Origin: an uncultured Caldilineaceae bacterium
Lineage (GTDB): Bacteria; Chloroflexota; Anaerolineae; Caldilineales; Caldilineaceae
DNA: 64,000 bases
Assembly (NCBI GenBank): GCA_958295915.1
Contig: OY282381.1
Span: 1,758,722 to 1,822,721 of the forward strand
Direction of reading: 5' to 3'
The notes under the pieces are model-generated. The model worked only from the letters and a program-made list of their open reading frames with translations, did not search any database and was not told the DNA's origin. Positions 17,601 through 25,909 of this stretch are shown here, piece after piece. How positions within the stretch are numbered: the stretch's first letter is position 1; every line of letters starts with the position of its first letter. The position numbers and the translations under genes are program-made.

Positions 17601-20600
17601 TCTGACGGGCGTCATACCGGCTGAGTTGGGCAGTCTCTCCAATCTGGAGGAGTTGTGGCTCGGCGGCAACCAACTAACGGGCGTCATACCGGCTGAGTTG
17701 GGCAGTCTCTCCAATCTGGAGCAGTTGCGGCTCTACGGGAACAGACTGACGGGAGAGATACCAGTTGAGTTGGGCAGTCTCTCCAATCTGAAGTCGTTGA
17801 GTCTCTACGGGAACAGACTGACAGGTGTCATACCGGCTGAGTTGGGCAGTCTCTCCAATCTGGAGCAGTTGCGGCTCTACGGGAACAGACTGACGGGAGA
17901 GATACCAGTTGAGTTGGGCAGTCTCTCCAGTCTGAAGTCGTTGAGTCTCTACGGGAACAGACTGACAGGTGTCATACCGGCTGAGTTGGGCAGTCTCTCC
18001 AATCTGGAGTCGTTGGAGCTCTCCGACAACCAACTGAGCGGATGCATACCGGAGGCTTTGCGCGGTGTTGGTAGCAACGACTTGTTAAAGCTCGGTCTGC
18101 CATTCTGCGACCAAATGACACCATTGGACCTATGTTCCAACGGCATCGTCGTTGCGGATGCAGAAGACAACCCCGGCCTGGTCGGAGATTGCGCAACGCT
18201 TCTGGGAATCAGGGATGCCCTGGCCGGTGATGGCTATCTGAACTGGAGTGCGCAGATTTCCGTACACGAATGGGAGGGTGTACGCATCGACACATCGACG
18301 CATTCGCTCCGAGTGACAGGGTTGCGTCTTGGCAGGAAGGACCTGACGGGCGTCATACCGGCTGAGTTGGGCAGTCTCTCCAATCTGAAGGAGTTGTGGC
18401 TCTCCGGGAACAAGCTGACGGGTGTCATACCAGTTGAGTTGGGCAGTCTCTCCAATCTGAAGGCGTTGAATCTCTACGGGAACAGACTGACAGGTGTCAT
18501 ACCGGCTGAGTTGGGCAGTCTCTCCAATCTGAAGGCGTTGAATCTCTACGGGAACAGACTGACAGGTGTCATACCGGCTGAGTTGGGCAGTCTCTCCAAT
18601 CTGAAGGCGTTGAATCTCTACGGGAACAGACTGACAGGTGTCATACCGGCTGAGTTGGGCAGTCTCTCCAATCTGAAGGGGTTGTGGCTCTCCGGGAACC
18701 AACTGACGGGAGAGATACCGGCTGAGTTGGGCGGTCTCTCCAACCTGGGAAGTCTGTACCTTGCGGGTAATAAGTTGAGTGGATGCGTACCCAAAGTTTG
18801 GCGAAATGTGCAGTACAATGATTTGGCCCGCCTTGGTCTGCCGTTTTGCAGCGCGCGCTCTCCGACACCTACAGCCTCAATCCGCCAATCCGAATCCCCT
18901 CCGCCCGGAGTCGTTGCGGATGCAGAAGACAACCCCGGCCTGGTTGAGGATTGCGCAACGCTTCTGGGAATCAGGGATGCCCTGGCCGGTGATGGCCGTC
19001 TGAACTGGAGCGCGCAGATTCCTGTACACGAATGGGAGGGTGTACGCATCGACACATCGACGCATCCGCTCCGAGTGACGGGGTTGCGTCTTGGCAGGAA
19101 GGGCCTGACGGGCGTCATACCAGCTGAATTAGGTAGATTCACCGATCTGAGATGGTTGAGTCTCTCCGGCAACAAGCTGACGGGTGTCATACCAGTTGAG
19201 TTGGGCAGTCTCTCCAATCTGGAGGTGTTGCGGCTCTCCGATAACCAACTGAGCGGATGCATACCGGGGGCTTTGCGCGGTGTTGGTAGCAACGACTTAT
19301 CAAAGCTCAGTCTGCCATTCTGCGCTCCAATGACACCATTGGCCCTGTGTTCCAACGGCATCGTCGTTGCGGATGCAGAAGACAACCCCGGCCTGGTCGA
19401 GGATTGCGCAACGCTTCTGGGAATCAGGGATGCCCTGGCCGGTGATGGCTGTCTGAACTGGAGTGCGCAGATTTCCGTACACGAATGGGAGGGTGTAGAC
19501 GTCGACAGATCGACGCCTCCGCTCCGAGTGACGGGGTTGCGTCTTGTCAGGAAGGGTCTGACGGGCGTCATACCGGCTGAGTTGGGCCGTCTCTCCAATC
19601 TGGAGGAGTTGAATCTCTACTGGAACAGACTGACGGGTGTCATACCGGCTGAGTTGGGCAGTCTCTCCAATCTGGAGGAGTTGTGGCTCTCCGATAACCA
19701 ACTGACGGGTATCATACCGGCTAAGTTGGGCAGTCTCTCCAATCTGGAGGAGTTGTGGCTCGATGGGAACAAGCTGACGGGAGAGATACCGGCTGAGTTG
19801 GGCAGTCTCTCCAATCTGAGTCGGTTGAGTCTCTTCGAGAACCAACTGACGGACGTCATACCGGCTGAGTTGAGCAGACTCTCCAATCTGGAGCGGTTGA
19901 GTCTCTTCGCGAACCAACTGACGGGAGAGATACCGGCTGAGTTGGGCAGTCTCTCCAATCTGAAGGGGTTGTGGCTCTCCGGCAACAAGCTGACGGGTGT
20001 CATACCGGCTGAGTTGGGCAGTCTCTCCAATCTGGAGGAGTTGTGGCTCTCCGATAACCAACTGACGGGAGAGATACCGGCTAAGTTGGGCAGTCTCTCC
20101 AATCTGGAGGAGTTGTGGCTCGATGGGAACAAGCTGACGGGAGAGATACCGGCTGAGTTGGGCAGTCTCTCCAATCTGAGTCGGTTGTGGCTCGACCGCA
20201 ACCGACTGACGGGTGTCATACCGGCTGAGTTGAGCAGACTCTCCAATCTGGAGCGGTTGAGTCTCTTCGAGAACCAACTGACGGGAGAGATACCGGCTGA
20301 GTTGGGCAGTCTCTCCAATCTGAAGGGGTTGTGGCTCTCCGGCAACAAGCTGACGGGTGTCATACCGGCTGAGTTGGGCAGGCTTACCAACCTAGATATG
20401 CTGTCCCTTGCGGGTAACAAGTTAAGTGGATGCGTACCCGAAGTTTGGCGAAATGCGCAGTACAATGACTTGGCCCGCCTTGGTCTGCCGTTTTGCGGCG
20501 CGCGCTCTCCGACATCTACAGCCTCAATCCGCCAATCCGAATCCCCTCCGCCCGGAGTCGTTGCGGATGCGGAAGACAACCCCGGCCTGGTTGAGGATTG

Positions 20601-21471
20601 CGCAACGCTTCTGGGAATCAGGGATGCCCTGGCCGGTGATGGCCGTCTGAACTGGAGTGCGCAGATTTCCATACGCGAATGGGAGGGTGTACACGTCGAC
20701 ACATCGACGCATCCGCTCCGAGTGACGGGGTTGCGTCTTGGCAGGAAGGGCCTGACGGGCGTCATACCAGCTGAATTAGGTAGATTCACCGATCTGAGAT
20801 GGTTGAGTCTCTCCGGCAACAAGCTGACGGGTGTCATACCAGTTGAGTTGGGCAGTCTCTCCAATCTGGAGGAGTTGAGTCTCGCCGGGAACGAACTGAC
20901 GGGCGTCATACCAGTTGAGTTGGGCAGTCTCTCCAATCTGGAGGAGTTGAGTCTCGCCGGGAACGAACTGACGGGCGTCATACCAGTTGAGTTGGGCAGT
21001 CTCTCCAATCTGAAGGCGTTGAGTCTCTATGGCAACAAGCTGACGGGTGTCATACCGGCTGAGTTGGGCAGGCTTACCAATCTGGAGTCGTTTTATCTCT
21101 TCGGGAACAGACTGACGGGTGTCATACCGGCTGAGTTGGGCAGGCTTACCAACCTAGATATGCTGTACCTTGCGGGTAACAAGTTGAGTGGATGCATACC
21201 CGAAGTTTGGCGAAATATGCAGTACAATGACTTGGCCGGCCTTGGTCTGCCGTTTTGCAGCGCGCGCTCTCCGACACCTACAGCCTCAATCCGCCAATCC
21301 AAATCCCCTACGCCCGGAAGAGAACGTCCGTCTGCCCGCCCTTCGTCCTCCCTCCCATCTGCGCCCTCGTCCTCTACTCCCGCCCAGAACCGATCTGCCC
21401 CCCGCAGAAAGGGATGTCTGAGTCAGGTGTTGCTGGGGTTGCCGGGGCTGCTGCGGTCGATTGTTCGGTAG
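14665..21471 (+). CDS. Giant LRR protein: two adaptor-like domains + eight LRR modules (2268 aa)
   Basis: Starts with two copies of the helical domain (residues ~1-98 and ~118-210), then eight modules. Each module is LRRNT (DCATLLGIRDALAGDG), three to fifteen 24-residue LRRs and a Cys-containing C-cap; the N-caps begin near 15304, 15826, 16423, 17446, 18187, 18949, 19402 and 20596. Linkers read NGIVVADAEDNPGLVEDC or GVVADAEDNPGLVEDC. Two C-cap types alternate: CVPEVWRN ... LPFC and CIPGALRGVGSND. The framework codons are nearly invariant while the exposed positions of each LxxLxLxxN differ. It ends in the same RRKGCLSQVLLGLPGLL tail as its neighbours. It starts 27 bp after the previous LRR gene. 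The sensor or ligand-binding role is inference. Confidence 0.88.
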   Translation: MHPRPQRALCQLLADHGPALLDEPARVDALLADLCGPYHRERFLLVHALRARIPADLSAQPQDGAVYGRRLAQRLQKQYSFSAEAAQWAVESWALALNITLLNPNPLRDGDGGRTALSECPQLALCQLLADHGPALLDEPARVNALLADLCGPDHRERFLLTHALRERIPAKLFAQPQGGALHGRRLSQRLQDRYGFSAEAAQWAIASWAMVRDCATLLGIRDALAGDGCLNWSAQIPVHEWEGVDVDRSTPPLRVTGLRLVRKGLTGEIPAELGSLSNLEQLWLDGNELTGVIPAELGSLSNLKGLRLSGNRLTGIPAELGSLSNLEVLRLSDNQLSGCIPGALRGVGSNDLSKLSLLFCAPMTPLALCSNGIVVADAEDNPGLVEDCATLLGIRDALAGDGCLNWSAQIPVHEWEGVDVDRSTHPLRVTGLHLVRKGLTGVIPAELGSLSNLEQLWLGGNQLTGSIPAELGSLSNLKGLRLSGNKLTGVIPAELGRLSNLEELWLSDNQLTGVIPAELGRLTNLDMLSLAGNKLSGCVPEVWRNVQHNDLSKLGLPFYDRMPLLALCSNGIVVADAEDHPGLVEDCATLLGIRDALAGDGCLNWSAQISVHEWEGVDVDRSTPPLRVTGLRLGRKGLTGVIPAELGSLSNLEELWLGGNQLTGSIPAELGSLSNLEQLRLYGNRLTGEIPVELGSLSNLKGLWLSGNKLTGVIPAELGSLSNLKGLRLSRNKLTGVIPAELGSLSNLEELWLDGNKLTGEIPAELGSLSNLKGLRLSRNKLTGVIPAELGSLSNLEELWLDGNKLTGEIPAELGSLSNLKGLRLSRNRLTGIPAELGSLSNLEVLRLSRNRLTGIPAELGSLSNLEVLRLSDNQLSGCIPGALRGVGSNDLSKLSLLFCAPMTPLALCSNGIVVADAEDNPGLVEDCATLLGIRDALAGDGCLNWSAQIPVHEWEGVDVDRSTPPLRVTGLRLVRKGLTGVIPAELGSLSNLEELWLGGNQLTGVIPAELGSLSNLEQLRLYGNRLTGEIPVELGSLSNLKSLSLYGNRLTGVIPAELGSLSNLEQLRLYGNRLTGEIPVELGSLSSLKSLSLYGNRLTGVIPAELGSLSNLESLELSDNQLSGCIPEALRGVGSNDLLKLGLPFCDQMTPLDLCSNGIVVADAEDNPGLVGDCATLLGIRDALAGDGYLNWSAQISVHEWEGVRIDTSTHSLRVTGLRLGRKDLTGVIPAELGSLSNLKELWLSGNKLTGVIPVELGSLSNLKALNLYGNRLTGVIPAELGSLSNLKALNLYGNRLTGVIPAELGSLSNLKALNLYGNRLTGVIPAELGSLSNLKGLWLSGNQLTGEIPAELGGLSNLGSLYLAGNKLSGCVPKVWRNVQYNDLARLGLPFCSARSPTPTASIRQSESPPPGVVADAEDNPGLVEDCATLLGIRDALAGDGRLNWSAQIPVHEWEGVRIDTSTHPLRVTGLRLGRKGLTGVIPAELGRFTDLRWLSLSGNKLTGVIPVELGSLSNLEVLRLSDNQLSGCIPGALRGVGSNDLSKLSLPFCAPMTPLALCSNGIVVADAEDNPGLVEDCATLLGIRDALAGDGCLNWSAQISVHEWEGVDVDRSTPPLRVTGLRLVRKGLTGVIPAELGRLSNLEELNLYWNRLTGVIPAELGSLSNLEELWLSDNQLTGIIPAKLGSLSNLEELWLDGNKLTGEIPAELGSLSNLSRLSLFENQLTDVIPAELSRLSNLERLSLFANQLTGEIPAELGSLSNLKGLWLSGNKLTGVIPAELGSLSNLEELWLSDNQLTGEIPAKLGSLSNLEELWLDGNKLTGEIPAELGSLSNLSRLWLDRNRLTGVIPAELSRLSNLERLSLFENQLTGEIPAELGSLSNLKGLWLSGNKLTGVIPAELGRLTNLDMLSLAGNKLSGCVPEVWRNAQYNDLARLGLPFCGARSPTSTASIRQSESPPPGVVADAEDNPGLVEDCATLLGIRDALAGDGRLNWSAQISIREWEGVHVDTSTHPLRVTGLRLGRKGLTGVIPAELGRFTDLRWLSLSGNKLTGVIPVELGSLSNLEELSLAGNELTGVIPVELGSLSNLEELSLAGNELTGVIPVELGSLSNLKALSLYGNKLTGVIPAELGRLTNLESFYLFGNRLTGVIPAELGRLTNLDMLYLAGNKLSGCIPEVWRNMQYNDLAGLGLPFCSARSPTPTASIRQSKSPTPGRERPSARPSSSLPSAPSSSTPAQNRSAPRRKGCLSQVLLGLPGLLRSIVR

Positions 21472-21498
21472 TCGCGCAGGAGAAGCGCATTTCTAACC

Positions 21499-24400
21499 AT
21501 GCACCCACGCCCGCGGCGCACTTTGCGCCAGCTGCTCACAGACTACGGCCCAGCTCTGCTCGATGAACCCGCGCGCCTGGATGCCCTGCTGGCCGACCTG
21601 TGCGGGCCCTATCACAGGGAACGCTTTCTCCTGGTCCACGCCCTGCGGGCGCGCATCCCCGCAGGCCTGTTCGCCCAACCGCAGGATGGCGCAGTCCACG
21701 GGCGCCGGCTCGCCCAGCGCTTGCAGGAACGCTACGACTTTTCTGCCGAGGCCGCGCAGTGGGCGGTCGAGAGCTGGGCCTTGGCCCTGAATATCACTCT
21801 GCTGAATCCCCTCCGCGATGGTGATGGCGGCCGTACGGCGCTGTCCGAATGCCCTCAGCTCGCTTTGTGCCAGTTGCTCGCAGACCACGGCCCGGCTCTG
21901 CTCGATGAACCCGCGCGTGTGAATGCTCTGCTGGCCGACCTGTGCGGGCCCGACCACAGAGAACGCTTTATCCTGACCCACGCGCTGCGGGAGCGCATTC
22001 CTGCAAAACTGTTCGCCCAACCGCAGGGCGGCGCACTCCACGGGCGACGACTCTCTCAGCGCTTGCAGGACCGCTACGGCTTTTCTGCCGAGGCCGCGCA
22101 GTGGGCGGTCGCGAGCTGGTCCATGGTCGGAGATTGCGCAACGCTTCTGGGAATCAGGGACGCCCTGGCCGGTGATGGCTGTCTGAACTGGAGCGCGCAG
22201 ATTCCCGTACACGAATGGGAGGGTGTAGACGTCGACAGATCGACGCATCCGCTCCGAGTGACAGGGTTGTGGCTCCTCGGGAAGGGCCTGACGGGTATCA
22301 TACCGGCTGAGTTGGGCAGTCTCTCCAATCTGAAGGAGTTGGATCTCTCCGATAACCAACTGACGGGTGTCATACCAGTTGAGTTGGGCAGTCTCTCCAA
22401 TCTGGAGGTGTTGCGGCTCTACGATAACCAACTGACGGGTGTCATACCGGCTGAGTTGGGCAGACTTACCAACCTAGGGGTGCTGTACCTTGCGGGTAAT
22501 AAGTTGAGTGGATGCGTACCCGAAGTTTGGCGAAATGTGCAGCACAATGACTTGGCCGGCCTTGATCTGCCGTTTTGCGACGCGCGCTCTCCGACATCTA
22601 CAGCCTCAATCCGCCAATCCGAATCCCCTCCGCCCGGAGTCGTTGCGGATGCAGAAGACAACCCCGGCCTGGTCGAGGATTGCGCAACGCTTCTGGGAAT
22701 CAGGGATGCCCTGGCCGGTGATGGCCGTCTGAACTGGAGTGCGCAGATTCCCGTACACGAATGGGAGGGTGTAAGCATCGACACATCGACGCATCCGCTC
22801 CGAGTGACGGGGTTGCGTCTTGGCAGGAAGGGCCTGACGGGCGTCATACCAGCTGAATTAGGTAGATTCACCGATCTGAGATGGTTGAGTCTCTACGGCA
22901 ACAAGCTGACGGGTGTCATACCAGTTGAGTTGGGCAGACTCTCCAATCTGAAGAGGTTGTGGCTCTCCGATAACCAACTGACGGGAGAGATACCGGCTGA
23001 GTTGGGCAGTCTCTCCAATCTGGAGGGGTTGAGCCTCGACCGCAACAAGCTGACGGGAGAGATACCGGCTGAGTTGGGCAGTCTCTCCAATCTGTGGTCG
23101 TTGAGGCTCCACGGAAACAAGCTGACGGGTATCATACCGGCTGAGTTGGGCAGTCTCTCCAATCTGAAGGAGTTGTGGCTCTCCGGGAACCAACTGACGG
23201 GCGTCATACCGGCTGAGTTGAGCAGACTCTCCAATCTGAGTCGGTTGAATCTTTCCGATAACCAACTGAGCGGATGCATACCGGAGGCTTTGCGCGGTGT
23301 TGGTAGCAACGACTTATCAAAGCTCGGTCTGCCATTCTACGACCGAATGCCACTATTGGCCCTGTGTTCCAACGGCATCGTCGTTGCGGATGCGGAAGAC
23401 AACCCCGGCCTGGTCGAGGATTGCGCAACGCTTCTGGGAATCAGGGATGCCCTGGCCGGTAATGGCCGTCTGAACTGGAGTGCGCAGATTTCCGTACACA
23501 AATGGAAGGGTGTACGCATCGACACATCGACGCATCCGCTCCGAGTGACGGGGTTGTGGCTCTACAAGAGCGGACTGACGGGAGAGATACCGGCTGAGTT
23601 GGGCAGTCTCTCCAATCTGAAGAGGTTGCAGCTCTCCGGCAACCAACTGACGGGTGTCATACCGGCTGAGTTGGGCAGTCTCTCCAATCTGGAGGAGTTG
23701 AATCTCGACTGGAACAGACTGACGGGTGTCATACCGGCTGAGTTGGGCAGTCTCTCCAATCTGAAGGAGTTGAGTCTCTTCGGGAACGGACTGACGGGCG
23801 TCATACCGGCTGAGTTGGGCAGTCTCTCCAATCTGAAGGAGTTGAGTCTCTCCGATAACCAACTGACGGGTGTCATACCGGCTGAGTTGGGCAGACTTAC
23901 CAACCTAGGGGTGCTGTACCTTGCGGGTAATAAGTTGAGTGGATGCGTACCTGAAGTTTGGCGAAATGTGCAGCGCAATGACTTGGCCGGTCTTGATCTG
24001 CCGTTTTGCGACGCGCGCTCTCCGACATCTACAGCCGCAATCCGCCAATCCGAATCCCCTCCGCCCGGAGTCGTTGCGGATGCGGAAGACAACCCCGGCC
24101 TGGTTGAGGATTGCGCAACGCTTCTGGGAATCAGGGATGCCCTGGCCGGTGATAGCCGTCTGAACTGGAGTGCGCAGATTTCCATACGCAAATGGGAGGG
24201 TGTACACGTCGACAGATCGACGCATCCGCTCCGAGTGACGGGGTTGCATCTCTTCGGGAAGGGACTGATGGGAGAGATACCGGCTGAGTTGGGCAGTCTC
24301 TCCAATCTGGAGCGATTGTGGCTCGGCGGCAACAAGCTGACGGGTGTCATACCGGCTGAGTTGGGCAGTCTCTCCAATCTGGAGTGGTTGAGGCTCTCCG

Positions 24401-24675
24401 GGAACAGACTGACGGGGGAGATACCAGCTGAGTTAGGCAGGCTTACCAACCTAGATATGCTGTACCTTGCGAATAACAAGTTGAGTGGATGCGTACCCGA
24501 AGTTTGGCGAAATGTGCAGAACAATGATTTGGCCCGCCTTGGTCTGCCGTTTTGCGACGCGCGCTCTTCCTCGTCCTCTACTCCCGCCCAGAACCGATCG
24601 TCCCCCCGCAGAAAGGGATGTCTGAGTCAGGTGTTGCTGGGGTTGCCGGGGCTGCTGCGGTCGATTGTTCGGTAG
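21499..24675 (+). CDS. LRR protein: two adaptor-like domains + four LRR modules (1058 aa)
   Basis: Same design as the upstream 2268-aa protein, again 27 bp downstream of it. Two helical domains (residues ~1-98, ~115-207) are followed by four LRRNT-LRR-cap modules with N-caps near 22132, 22678, 23419 and 24109, a Ser-rich linker (ARSSSSSTPAQNRSS) and the tail GCLSQVLLGLPGLLRSIVR. Third-module variants (LNWSAQISVHKWKGV, LWLYKSGLTG) show amino-acid drift on the same framework. Length difference from its neighbour is explained by module number. No signal peptide or transmembrane segment is present except the leucine-rich tail, which might bind membrane. Confidence 0.88.
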   Translation: MHPRPRRTLRQLLTDYGPALLDEPARLDALLADLCGPYHRERFLLVHALRARIPAGLFAQPQDGAVHGRRLAQRLQERYDFSAEAAQWAVESWALALNITLLNPLRDGDGGRTALSECPQLALCQLLADHGPALLDEPARVNALLADLCGPDHRERFILTHALRERIPAKLFAQPQGGALHGRRLSQRLQDRYGFSAEAAQWAVASWSMVGDCATLLGIRDALAGDGCLNWSAQIPVHEWEGVDVDRSTHPLRVTGLWLLGKGLTGIIPAELGSLSNLKELDLSDNQLTGVIPVELGSLSNLEVLRLYDNQLTGVIPAELGRLTNLGVLYLAGNKLSGCVPEVWRNVQHNDLAGLDLPFCDARSPTSTASIRQSESPPPGVVADAEDNPGLVEDCATLLGIRDALAGDGRLNWSAQIPVHEWEGVSIDTSTHPLRVTGLRLGRKGLTGVIPAELGRFTDLRWLSLYGNKLTGVIPVELGRLSNLKRLWLSDNQLTGEIPAELGSLSNLEGLSLDRNKLTGEIPAELGSLSNLWSLRLHGNKLTGIIPAELGSLSNLKELWLSGNQLTGVIPAELSRLSNLSRLNLSDNQLSGCIPEALRGVGSNDLSKLGLPFYDRMPLLALCSNGIVVADAEDNPGLVEDCATLLGIRDALAGNGRLNWSAQISVHKWKGVRIDTSTHPLRVTGLWLYKSGLTGEIPAELGSLSNLKRLQLSGNQLTGVIPAELGSLSNLEELNLDWNRLTGVIPAELGSLSNLKELSLFGNGLTGVIPAELGSLSNLKELSLSDNQLTGVIPAELGRLTNLGVLYLAGNKLSGCVPEVWRNVQRNDLAGLDLPFCDARSPTSTAAIRQSESPPPGVVADAEDNPGLVEDCATLLGIRDALAGDSRLNWSAQISIRKWEGVHVDRSTHPLRVTGLHLFGKGLMGEIPAELGSLSNLERLWLGGNKLTGVIPAELGSLSNLEWLRLSGNRLTGEIPAELGRLTNLDMLYLANNKLSGCVPEVWRNVQNNDLARLGLPFCDARSSSSSTPAQNRSSPRRKGCLSQVLLGLPGLLRSIVR

Positions 24676-24702
24676 TCGCGCAGGAGAAGCGCATTTCTAA
24701 CC

Positions 24703-25761
24703 ATGCACCCACGCCCGCGGCGCACTTTGCGCCAGCTGCTCACATACTACGGCCCAGCTCTGCTCGATGAACCCGCGCGCCTGGATGCCCTGCTGGCCGA
24801 CCTGTGCGGGCCCTATCACAGAGAACGCTTTCTCCTGGTCCACGCCCTGCGGGAGCGTATCCCCGCAGAACTGCTGGCCCAACCGCAGGGCGGCGCCGTT
24901 CACGGACGACGGCTCGCCCAACGCTTGCAGAGGCGCTATGGCTTTTCGGCTGAGGCCGCGCAGTGGGCGATCGAGAGCTGGGCCTTGGCCCTGAATATCG
25001 CCCCACTGACCTCCCGCCTGCCGCATCCTCTGGCCGCTCTGGTGTGGTTTCTGCAGCGCGCCATCCCCCTGCCACAGATTCGCGCCGCCACGCTTGCGTC
25101 TCCCGCAAGCGCAAATCGTCGAAATCGTGTACAATATCGGAATCACGCCGGGCTGTTCCTGCCGGGCCGGGTTTGGCTGACCGTGACTGTACTCATCGCC
25201 ATACTCGCCAGCGGCATCGTCCTGGCCGAACCGCTGCGTGAGTTGCGATTGCCGTTTCAGCGCACAGACGCGGACACGGATACGTGGCAGATGCCCTCAG
25301 CGGAACGGGTCCACGCCCTGCTGCTGGCCGCCTTTCCCTTGCCACAGGAGGCCCGAATCGAAACGGAACTATCTGCAACGGCTGTGCGCCAAAGCCCGGC
25401 GCTGGAGTCACCGCTGGCGGGGACGGTCGGAGCCCAGGGCCAGATGGTCACAGTGGACAGCTTCTCCGCCGACGGACGGTGGGCGCATATCTCATCACCT
25501 GTGGAGGGATGGATCAGCAACGACTTTGCCAGCTTTGCCGCGCGGAACAGCGACACCCGGCTGTTCATCCGGCCAGCAGTGTCGCGGATACAGGTGCCCG
25601 GATCGAAAGTCTTTGCCGGGCCGACCGGTAGCGAAACGGAGCTGGCAACCCTCGTTGCCGATCAGATCGTTATCGTATTGGGAATCACAACCGATGGCAG
25701 CCGACTGCGCATCGCCGCGCCGCTTGCCGGTTGGATCGATTCCACTGCTGCGCAGCCTTAG
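24703..25761 (+). CDS. Membrane protein: adaptor-like domain, one TM helix, SH3-like repeats
   Basis: 352 aa. Residues 1-98 are the same helical domain as in the LRR proteins (ending AAQWAIESWALALNIAPL). After a linker comes one transmembrane helix (VWLTVTVLIAILASGIVLA, residues ~163-181). The C-terminal half has two bacterial SH3-like stretches (LAGTVGAQGQMVTV ... WAHISSPVEGWI and IRPAVSRIQVPGSKVF ... LRIAAPLAGWID). This predicts a single-pass protein whose N-terminal domain is cytosolic and whose SH3-like part faces outward. It closes the run of genes begun by the vWA protein, and could present the shared helical domain at the membrane (inference). Confidence 0.82.
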   Translation: MHPRPRRTLRQLLTYYGPALLDEPARLDALLADLCGPYHRERFLLVHALRERIPAELLAQPQGGAVHGRRLAQRLQRRYGFSAEAAQWAIESWALALNIAPLTSRLPHPLAALVWFLQRAIPLPQIRAATLASPASANRRNRVQYRNHAGLFLPGRVWLTVTVLIAILASGIVLAEPLRELRLPFQRTDADTDTWQMPSAERVHALLLAAFPLPQEARIETELSATAVRQSPALESPLAGTVGAQGQMVTVDSFSADGRWAHISSPVEGWISNDFASFAARNSDTRLFIRPAVSRIQVPGSKVFAGPTGSETELATLVADQIVIVLGITTDGSRLRIAAPLAGWIDSTAAQP

Positions 25762-25909
25762 CGAACCCTGAGATCGCGGGCGAGACGCCCGCATGCGGGC
25801 AAAAATCAGGGGCCAGTAGTCAGTTTTCAGTGGCCGGTAACTGCCGTTCTGGCCACTGGTCGCTGGCCACTGCAGTTGTGGCTGCCCTGTGAAAGGTTCA
25901 CTCAATCAA
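25762..25909. repeat. Intergenic family B and D repeats before hflX
   Basis: A family B-like hairpin (GCGGGCGAGACGCCCGC) lies at about 25778-25794. A family D tract of alternating CACTGGCC and CAGTGGCC words follows at 25810-25880, next to a GCAGTTGTGGCTGCCC tail. The same tract and tail occur at 28788-28845. Confidence 0.6.

Larger units (their letters stand above)
13198..24675. repeat. 72-bp LRR-encoding tandem repeat array, 13 modules
   Basis: The 72-bp unit encodes LxxLxLxxNxLTGVIPAELGSLSN. The nucleotide framework is almost identical from unit to unit, and changes concentrate in the codons for exposed x positions. Larger duplications are superimposed: 15661-15940 equals 17281-17560 with no difference over 280 bp, and a 144-bp doublet repeats at about 16912-17055 and 17056-17199. 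Confidence 0.9.

Noticed and set aside
13044..24524. Long antisense open frames (up to 463 codons) opposite the LRR genes
   Set aside because: The 72-bp unit is a multiple of three, so any stop-free antisense unit stays open through the array. The translations are repetitive (LERLPNSAGMTPVS) with no domain features.
13198..24675. Diversity-generating retroelement as the source of LRR variation
   Set aside because: No reverse transcriptase or template repeat is seen in the window, and the differences are not limited to adenine positions. Recombination between units explains them better.
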